A DNA stretch of 43,503 nt from Mycobacterium sp. GA-1199 (GTDB taxonomy: Bacteria > Actinomycetota > Actinomycetes > Mycobacteriales > Mycobacteriaceae), in the NCBI RefSeq assembly GCF_001500045.1, contig NZ_LQIX01000025.1:1-43503 (forward strand), read 5' to 3'. The position numbers were made by a program, and so were the translations under genes. Positions 37,699-43,503 of the stretch are shown here, piece after piece (position 1 is the stretch's first letter; the number at the start of each line of letters is the position of its first letter). A model generated the notes under the pieces. That model saw nothing but the letters and a program-made list of their open reading frames with translations, was not told the DNA's origin and did no database searches.

Positions 37699-39429
37699 GT
37701 GAATGATTCTTCCCCCGCCGCCATGATCCGCGAGCGCGCCGGGTTTCAACCCAACGACAAAGCCTTCACGTTCATCGACTTTGACCGGGATTGGGATGGC
37801 GTTGCCGAGAGCTTGACGTGGTCCCAGCTGTATCGGCGAACGACGAACGTCGCCCGCGCTCTCACGAGTATCGGGTCTCCCGGTGACCGGGCAGTGATTT
37901 CGGCACCGCAGGGGCTTGACTACATCGTCGCGTTCTATGGGGCGCTGCAGGCTGGGCTCGTCGCGGTTCCGCTGTCCGTTCCGATGGGTGGCGTCACTGA
38001 TGAACGCGTTGATTCGGTGCTCGGCGATTCGTCGCCGACCGTTGTCCTCACCACGTCTGCCGTAATCGACAACATCAGGGAGGCCGTGAAGAACAGCGAA
38101 TCCGCTCCCGCCGTCATCGCTGTTGATTCGCTCGACCTCGACGCATCGACATCCGACCTCGGGTCGGAAGACACCTCGGGCATCGCGTTTCTGCAGTACA
38201 CATCCGGCTCGACCCGTACGCCCGCGGGCGTCATGGTGTCGAACAGGAACCTGATGGTCAACTACCGGCAGCTGATGTCGGATTTGTTCGCCGACGACGG
38301 GAACGTGCCGCCGCCGGACACCACTATCGTGTCGTGGTTGCCCTTCTATCACGACATGGGCTTGATGGTCGGGATTTTCGTGCCAGTCATGGCAGGGCTT
38401 CACGCAGTGCTCATGAGTCCGGTGGCGTTCCTGCAGCGGCCGGCGAGGTGGATGCAACTGCTGGCGCGCAACAACCACGCGTTCTCGTCGGCGCCGAACT
38501 TCGCGTTCGAAATCGCCGCCAAGAAGACATCCGACGAGGACATGGCAGGGCTGGACCTCGGACAGGTGCGGGGAATAGGAAGCGGTAGCGAGCGCATCAA
38601 TCCGGCCACCATCGAGCGCTTCGCCAAGCGGTTCGCCCGCTGCAACCTTTCCGAGACCGTGTTACGTCCCGGATATGGCTTGGCGGAAGCGACGGTGTAT
38701 GTGGCGACCGGTCGGCCGAACCAGGTGCCGAAGATTGTCCGTTTCGACTCCGACAAGCTCACATCGGGCAAGGCTGAGCGATGCGAAAACAGAGGTGGCA
38801 CACCGTTGGTCAGTTACGGTGTGCCGCAATCGCCAACGGTTCGCATCGTCGATCCCGACACGATGACAGAATGCCCTTCAGGGGTGACAGGGGAGATTTG
38901 GGTACACGGGGATAACGTTGCGCTGGGCTACTGGCAGAAGCCGGAGGAGACCGAAGCCACGTTCGGTGGACGGCTTGTCGACCCGTCGGCGGGTACGCCG
39001 GAGGGACCGTGGTTGCGAACCGGGGATCAGGGCTTCTTCTTCGACGACGAGTTGTTTGTCATCGGCCGCATCAAGGATCTGTTGATCGTCTACGGCCGTA
39101 ACCATTCGCCCGATGACATCGAGGCCACGGTGCAGGAGATCACGCGAGGACGGTGCGCTGCGATCGCGGTGCCGGATCGGCAGACCGAGAAGCTCGTCGT
39201 GATCATCGAGGCCAAAAAGCGCGGCGAGTCCGAGCAGGAGGCTGCGGACACGCTCGCTGAGGTCAAGCGAGAAGTCACCTCGGCGATATCCAACGCACAC
39301 GGCCTCAACGTCGCTGATCTCGTTCTGGTGTCACCGGGTTCGATACCGATCACCACAAGCGGCAAAGTCCGGCGCGCGACATGCGTCGACCAGTATCAGC
39401 AGCGTCAGTTCGCCCGCATAGACGCATAG
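37699..39429 (+). CDS. Long-chain fatty-acyl-AMP ligase (FAAL), copy 2
   Basis: 576 residues from GTG 37699. GGAGGG at 37681-37686, inside the end of the methyltransferase gene, serves as ribosome site. The frame is open earlier, but the upstream part only overlaps the methyltransferase. It has the same motifs as copy 1: YTSGSTRTPAGVMVSN, SWLPFYHDMGL, GYGLAEATVYVATG, VIGRIKDLLIVYG and TTSGKVRRA. The two copies are nearly identical from the middle onward and end in the same residues (QFARIDA); the differences lie mostly in the N-terminal third and in the region binding the acyl tail. It probably activates a different chain or loads a different carrier. Last gene of the operon. Confidence 0.93.
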   Translation: MNDSSPAAMIRERAGFQPNDKAFTFIDFDRDWDGVAESLTWSQLYRRTTNVARALTSIGSPGDRAVISAPQGLDYIVAFYGALQAGLVAVPLSVPMGGVTDERVDSVLGDSSPTVVLTTSAVIDNIREAVKNSESAPAVIAVDSLDLDASTSDLGSEDTSGIAFLQYTSGSTRTPAGVMVSNRNLMVNYRQLMSDLFADDGNVPPPDTTIVSWLPFYHDMGLMVGIFVPVMAGLHAVLMSPVAFLQRPARWMQLLARNNHAFSSAPNFAFEIAAKKTSDEDMAGLDLGQVRGIGSGSERINPATIERFAKRFARCNLSETVLRPGYGLAEATVYVATGRPNQVPKIVRFDSDKLTSGKAERCENRGGTPLVSYGVPQSPTVRIVDPDTMTECPSGVTGEIWVHGDNVALGYWQKPEETEATFGGRLVDPSAGTPEGPWLRTGDQGFFFDDELFVIGRIKDLLIVYGRNHSPDDIEATVQEITRGRCAAIAVPDRQTEKLVVIIEAKKRGESEQEAADTLAEVKREVTSAISNAHGLNVADLVLVSPGSIPITTSGKVRRATCVDQYQQRQFARIDA

Positions 39430-39519
39430 GGGTTCATACCGCGCGCCCGGTCTCCGACGCGGGAAGCCATCGACCTCGTCTGTTGTTGAGGCTTCGGTGG
39501 GGCTTTGGTGGACGCGATC

Positions 39520-39578
39520 GCGAAACTGCATTCCAGCAGGTACTTACTCGACCGTTCGCTGTTGGAATACAGTTTCGC
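39520..39578. repeat. 19-bp imperfect inverted repeat with a 21-nt spacer
   Basis: The arms 39520-39538 and 39560-39578 are reverse complements at 17 of 19 positions. As RNA, one of the two differences is a G-U pair and the other a C-A mismatch. It lies about 90 nt after the second FAAL stop and about 40 nt before the ABC gene. It could be a terminator without a T-run, a large operator (half-sites contain GGAATAC/GCATTCC), or paired ends left by a mobile element. The rest of 39430-39620 shows no gene. Confidence 0.6.
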
Positions 39579-39620
39579 CGCTGCCGTTATCCGTTTGCCC
39601 AGCGTGGGAAGATGGGTTGA

Positions 39621-41546
39621 GTGGTTGACCCCTTAGCCCAGGACCCGCGCTCAGCGCCGGCCATCGCCCCGCCACCGCAACGCCGACGCGCGAGCTCGGA
39701 CCTGTGGCGGATGCTGCCGTACCTGATGCCGTACCGGGCGCGCTGGATCGCGATGGTCACCGTCGCCATCGCCAGCCTCGCCGCCACCGTGTCGATCCCG
39801 CTGATGACCAAGGCCGTCATCGACGGTCCGGTGCGCCACCAGGACCAGCAGGGACTGTGGCTGCTCGGCACCGCCGCGATGGGCGTCGGCATCACCGAGG
39901 CGGTCCTGTGGTTCATCCGCCGTTGGCTGGCGGCGCGCGCCACCATGGGCGTCGAGGCCGACATTCGCAAGGATCTCTACGCCCGGCTGCAGGTGCTGCC
40001 GATGAGCTTCCACGGGCGCTGGCAGTCCGGCCAGCTGCTCTCGCGAATCATGAACGACCTCAGCACTATTCGTCGCTTCATGTCCTTCGGCCTGCTCTTC
40101 CTGCTGCTCAACGGACTGCAGATCACCGTCGTGACAGCCATCCTGCTGACGATGTACTGGCCGCTGGGCGTGGTCGTGCTGGTGTCGATCGTGCCGATCA
40201 CACTGACCGTTCTGCACTTCCAACAGGAGTACACCCGGTTGTCGCGGCTGGCGCAGGATCAGGCGGGCCACGTCGCCACCCACGTCGAGGAGTCCGCGCT
40301 CGGGCTGCGGGTGGTGAAATCCTTCGGGCGCGAGGACTACGTCTACGACCGGTTCGACGAACAACTCACCGATCTCTATGACACGCAGATCAATCGGGTA
40401 TCGGTTTCGGCGAAGTTCTGGACGCTGCTCGAAGTCATCCCGAACCTGACCTTGATCGTGGTGCTCGGTTTCGGCGCCTACGCCGCCGGCGAAGGTCACG
40501 TCACCCTGGGCACCCTGGTCGCGTTCATCACGATGATGCTGTCACTGGTCTGGCCGATCGCCTCCCTGGGCTTCCTGTTGTCGATGACGCAGGAGTCGTT
40601 CACCGCCGCGAACCGGATCACCGAGATCTTCGACACGCCAATCGATATCGTCGACGGTCCCGTGGATGAACCGCCGAGCGGCGGACGCCTGGAACTCGTC
40701 GACGTCGGATTCCGATTCCCCGACTCGGACGTTTTTGCGCTGCGCCATGTCACCGTCACCGTCGAGCCGGGGGAGACGCTCGCGCTCGTCGGGTCGACGG
40801 GCTCGGGGAAGTCGGTGCTGGCCGCACTGCTGTCCCGGTTGTACGACGTCACCGAGGGATCCATCCGCATCGACGGCCGCGACATCCGCGAGCTCACCCT
40901 GTCGGCGCTGCGTGAAACGGTGGCCACGGCCTTCGAGGACCCGACGCTGTTCTCCATGTCGGTCGCCGAGAACCTGAGGCTGGGCAGGCCGGGCGCCTCG
41001 GATGAGGATCTGGCCAAGGCGATTGACGTCGCGGCCGCGCACTTCGTCTACGAGCTGCCCTTCGGCCTGGAGACCCGCATCGGCGAACAGGGCATGAGCC
41101 TGTCCGGCGGGCAACGGCAGCGGCTGTCGCTGGCGCGCGCGATCCTGGCGGCGCCCAAGGTCCTCGTGCTCGACGACACGCTGTCCGCCCTCGACGTGCA
41201 TACCGAAGCGGTGGTCGAGGAGGCGTTGCGCCGAGTGCTGCACAACGTCACCGGAATCGTTGTGGCGCACCGCGCGTCGACCGTGCTGCTGGCCGACAAG
41301 GTGGCCCTGCTGGAGGACGGCACCATCACCCACGTCGGCACCCATGCCGAACTGCTGGCGCGGGTGCCGCAGTACCGGTACCTGCTGGCCGCCGATGACG
41401 AACTCGACGACGGCACCGAGCGCGCGTGCGCGTGGGAGGACGATCGGGACCGCAGCCGCCTCGACCACGCCGTCGAGGAGCAAGAAGTGCTGCACCGCGA
41501 CCCTGCGCAGCGACGCTTCGCCGCCTCGGAGGCCGAACGCCGATGA
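39621..41546 (+). CDS. ABC exporter half-transporter with degenerate Walker B (subunit 1)
   Basis: 641 residues. The membrane domain (about 35-330) has six predicted helices. The nucleotide-binding domain has Walker A GSTGSGKS at 391-398, signature LSGGQ at 494-498, Walker B VLVLDD at 514-519 and switch His550. The catalytic glutamate after Walker B is Asp519, and the Q-loop glutamine is Glu439 (FEDPTLF). This is the pattern of the non-hydrolysing site in heterodimeric exporters. Its stop overlaps the next gene's ATG (ATGA). It resembles the mycobacterial Rv1272c/Rv1273c-type pair. Likely drug or lipid export. Linkage to the lipopeptide is possible but unproven. The C-terminal ~60 residues are a charged tail. 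Start GTG 39621 has GGGAAGA 8 nt upstream. Confidence 0.93.
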   Translation: MVDPLAQDPRSAPAIAPPPQRRRASSDLWRMLPYLMPYRARWIAMVTVAIASLAATVSIPLMTKAVIDGPVRHQDQQGLWLLGTAAMGVGITEAVLWFIRRWLAARATMGVEADIRKDLYARLQVLPMSFHGRWQSGQLLSRIMNDLSTIRRFMSFGLLFLLLNGLQITVVTAILLTMYWPLGVVVLVSIVPITLTVLHFQQEYTRLSRLAQDQAGHVATHVEESALGLRVVKSFGREDYVYDRFDEQLTDLYDTQINRVSVSAKFWTLLEVIPNLTLIVVLGFGAYAAGEGHVTLGTLVAFITMMLSLVWPIASLGFLLSMTQESFTAANRITEIFDTPIDIVDGPVDEPPSGGRLELVDVGFRFPDSDVFALRHVTVTVEPGETLALVGSTGSGKSVLAALLSRLYDVTEGSIRIDGRDIRELTLSALRETVATAFEDPTLFSMSVAENLRLGRPGASDEDLAKAIDVAAAHFVYELPFGLETRIGEQGMSLSGGQRQRLSLARAILAAPKVLVLDDTLSALDVHTEAVVEEALRRVLHNVTGIVVAHRASTVLLADKVALLEDGTITHVGTHAELLARVPQYRYLLAADDELDDGTERACAWEDDRDRSRLDHAVEEQEVLHRDPAQRRFAASEAERR

Positions 41547-43387
41547 CCGCCACCGACACCACTGACACCGCGACACCAGAATGGCGCGGCAAGTTCGAAG
41601 AACAACACGACGACCTCCCGATCGACGAGACCCTCGACCGCCGCCGCGAGGCCCGTTCACTTCTCGGCGACCTGCTGCGCCCCTACCGCTTCACCGTTGC
41701 GCTGCTCGCCCTCGTCGTGGTCGTGGAAAACGCGGCGCGCCTGTCGGTTCCGATCCTCGTGCAGCGCGGCATCGACCGGGGCATCCCGCCGATCGTCGAC
41801 GGCGGTCCGGCCCACACGCTGCTGATGATCGTCGGCACCCTCGCCCTCGTCGTCGCGGTCCAGGCCACCAGCAGGATGTTCTTCCTGCGCCGCTCCGGAC
41901 GCATCGGCCAGAAGGTGCTCCTGGCGTTGCGCCGCAGGGTGTTTCGGCACTTCCAGCGCCTCGATATCGCCTTCCATGACCGGTACACCTCGGGCAGGGT
42001 GGTCAGCCGATCCACCAACGACGTCGAAGCCATCCAGGACATGCTCGAGACCGGTTTCGACAGCCTGGTCACCGCGGTGCTCACGCTGTTCGGGACCGCG
42101 ATCCTGCTCGTCGTGCTCGACTGGCGGCTCGGGTTGATGTGCCTGGGCGCCTTCCCGGTGCTGGTCGGGCTGGTGTGGTGGTTCCGCAACGAGTCGGCGA
42201 GAACATATCGCCGCGTGCGCGAAAGCGCCGCGCTGGTGATCGTGCAGTTCGTCGAAACCATGACTGGCATCAAGGCCGTGCAGGCCTACCGCCGGGAACC
42301 GCGCAACCAGCAGATCTTCGAAGACATCGCCGACCGCTACAAGGCCGACAACGAGCGCACCTTCCAACTGCTCGCGATTTTCATGCCCGGTGTCAAGCTC
42401 GTCGGCAACCTCACCACCGGTGTGGTGTTGCTCTACGGCGGCTACCGGGTCCTCAACGGTGAGATGACGATCGGCACGCTGACGGCCTTCCTGCTCTACC
42501 TGCGCATGTTCTTCGAGCCGATGCAGGAGATCTCGCAGTTCTTCAACACGTTCCAATCGGCGGCCTCGGCACTCGAGAAGCTGGCGGGCGTGCTCGCCCA
42601 GCGGCCGGGCATCAAGGACCCGAAGCGCCCCGTCGCGCTGACCGATGTGCGCGGCGAGATCGCCTTCCGCGACGTCCGATTCGAGTACGTCGCCGACCGC
42701 TCCGTCCTGCCGGGGTTGACGCTCGAGGTGCCGGCCGGCCAGACCGTCGCGCTGGTCGGCACCACCGGCGCGGGCAAGACCACGATCGCCAAGCTGATCG
42801 CGCGGTTCTACGACCCGGTATCCGGCTCGGTGACTCTCGACGGCGTTGACTTGCGCGACCTTTCGCAGAGCGACCTGCGCCGCCATGTCGTGATGGTCAC
42901 CCAGGAGAACTTCATGTTCGACGGGACCATCGCCGACAACATCCGGTTCGGCCGACCCGATGCGACCGACGCCGAGGTCGCCGCGGCGGCCGGGGCCGTC
43001 GGCGCCGACCGTTTCATCGCGGCATTGCCCGACGGATACGACACCGACGTCGCCAAACGCGGCGGCCGGCTCTCGGCCGGGCAGCGGCAACTCGTCGCGT
43101 TCGCGCGGGCGTTCCTCGCCGACCCGGCAGTGCTGATCCTCGACGAGGCAACGTCATCGTTGGACATCCCCAGCGAGCGCATGGTGCAGCGCGCGCTGGA
43201 AACCGTGCTCGCCGACCGGACGGCCTTGGTCATCGCGCACCGGCTGTCGACCGTGCAGATCGCCGACCGGGTGCTGGTGCTCGAACACGGCCGGATCGTC
43301 GAGGACGGCTCACCGGCCGAACTGATCACCCGCTCGGACGGTCACTACGCCGCGCTTCACCGCGCGTGGGTGGACTCGCTGGCCTGA
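41543..43387 (+). CDS. ABC exporter half-transporter (subunit 2)
   Basis: 614 residues starting at ATG 41543, which overlaps the upstream TGA by 4 nt, so the two are translationally coupled. The membrane domain occupies about 45-335. Nucleotide-binding domain: Walker A GTTGAGKT at 406-413, Q-loop Gln454, signature LSAGQ at 510-514, Walker B VLILDE at 530-535 with the catalytic Glu535, and His566. The signature LSAGQ deviates from LSGGQ and would face the defective Walker site of subunit 1. Subunit 2's own intact Walker site faces subunit 1's intact signature. The two should therefore form a heterodimer with one working ATP site, as in TM287/288 or BmrCD. Inner-membrane exporter; substrate unknown. 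The open frame extends upstream, but only inside subunit 1. Confidence 0.94.
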   Translation: MTATDTTDTATPEWRGKFEEQHDDLPIDETLDRRREARSLLGDLLRPYRFTVALLALVVVVENAARLSVPILVQRGIDRGIPPIVDGGPAHTLLMIVGTLALVVAVQATSRMFFLRRSGRIGQKVLLALRRRVFRHFQRLDIAFHDRYTSGRVVSRSTNDVEAIQDMLETGFDSLVTAVLTLFGTAILLVVLDWRLGLMCLGAFPVLVGLVWWFRNESARTYRRVRESAALVIVQFVETMTGIKAVQAYRREPRNQQIFEDIADRYKADNERTFQLLAIFMPGVKLVGNLTTGVVLLYGGYRVLNGEMTIGTLTAFLLYLRMFFEPMQEISQFFNTFQSAASALEKLAGVLAQRPGIKDPKRPVALTDVRGEIAFRDVRFEYVADRSVLPGLTLEVPAGQTVALVGTTGAGKTTIAKLIARFYDPVSGSVTLDGVDLRDLSQSDLRRHVVMVTQENFMFDGTIADNIRFGRPDATDAEVAAAAGAVGADRFIAALPDGYDTDVAKRGGRLSAGQRQLVAFARAFLADPAVLILDEATSSLDIPSERMVQRALETVLADRTALVIAHRLSTVQIADRVLVLEHGRIVEDGSPAELITRSDGHYAALHRAWVDSLA

Positions 43388-43392
43388 TCACG

Positions 43393-43434
43393 CCGCCGAA
43401 ACTGAAGATATGCGCGAGGTCGGCGCGGCGGTTT
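43393..43434 (+). terminator. Possible terminator after the ABC operon
   Basis: CCGCCG (43393-43398) can pair with CGGCGG (43426-43431), with an inner GCGC/GCGC stem, followed by TTT. The loop is long, so confidence is low. Confidence 0.22.
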
Positions 43435-43503
43435 CAAGCGATCGATGCAATAGCGGGTGGTTTGGACGGATTCGAGAGTAGTTCGTCGAGCGCTTCTGCC
43501 GGG
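43434..43503 (-). CDS. C-terminal end of an IS30-type transposase (partial at window edge)
   Basis: On the minus strand the last 70 nt read PAEALDELLSNPSKPPAIAS, followed by IA and a stop (43434-43436). The TPAEALD-type ending after an arginine-rich stretch is typical of IS30-family transposases, but only 23 codons are visible. If correct, an insertion sequence lies just beyond the window, facing the ABC genes tail to tail. Confidence 0.4.
   Translation of the reverse strand, partial: PAEALDELLSNPSKPPAIASIA

Overview
The window looks like a chromosome segment of a mycobacterium, probably a rapid grower (Mycolicibacterium-like). The evidence is high G+C, frequent GTG starts, a mycocerosate-type (Mas/Pks2/Pks5-like) iterative polyketide synthase, fatty-acyl-AMP ligases (FAALs) of the FadD23/28/30 type, and a mycolate-type SAM methyltransferase. 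About 35 kb of it is a lipopeptide or complex-lipid biosynthesis locus. I cannot match it to a named pathway from sequence alone.

Layout. 1-23,155 (+): two non-ribosomal peptide synthetases (NRPS). The first is cut by the window edge and shows A-PCP-E. The second is a 6720-residue protein, C-A-PCP-E / C-A-PCP / C-A-PCP / C-A-PCP / C-A-PCP-E / C-PCP. The two overlap by 14 nt, exactly at an E-to-C module linker. The last module has no adenylation domain, and no thioesterase or reductase follows it. 23,274-25,242 (-): a PAPS-dependent sulfotransferase and an isoprenylcysteine-methyltransferase-type membrane protein. 25,544-25,774 (+): an MbtH-like NRPS chaperone. 26,116-32,472 (-): a KS-AT-DH-ER-KR-ACP polyketide synthase. 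32,902-34,827 (+): the Hsp90 chaperone htpG. 35,062-39,429 (+): an operon of FAAL, methyltransferase and a second, very similar FAAL. 39,621-43,387 (+): two overlapping ABC exporter half-transporters whose motifs predict a heterodimer with one degenerate ATP site. 43,434-43,503 (-): what looks like the end of an IS30-type transposase.

How the parts may work together (inference). The FAALs would activate fatty acids for the polyketide synthase and/or the NRPS. The polyketide synthase would make a methyl-branched acyl chain. The NRPS, helped by MbtH, would build a peptide whose visible part reads D-allo-Thr, D-X, aromatic, Thr, X, D-aromatic. The sulfotransferase and methyltransferases would decorate the product. 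Release is unexplained because the assembly line ends in C-PCP. A sulfated, methyl-branched lipopeptide is the most economical guess. It differs from the classical glycopeptidolipid tetrapeptide pathway, which ends in a reductase. The ABC pair may be an unlinked core gene: a strong 19-bp inverted repeat separates it from the lipid genes, and its composition looks more G+C rich.

No tRNA, rRNA or CRISPR array was recognised. All domain limits are estimates by eye.
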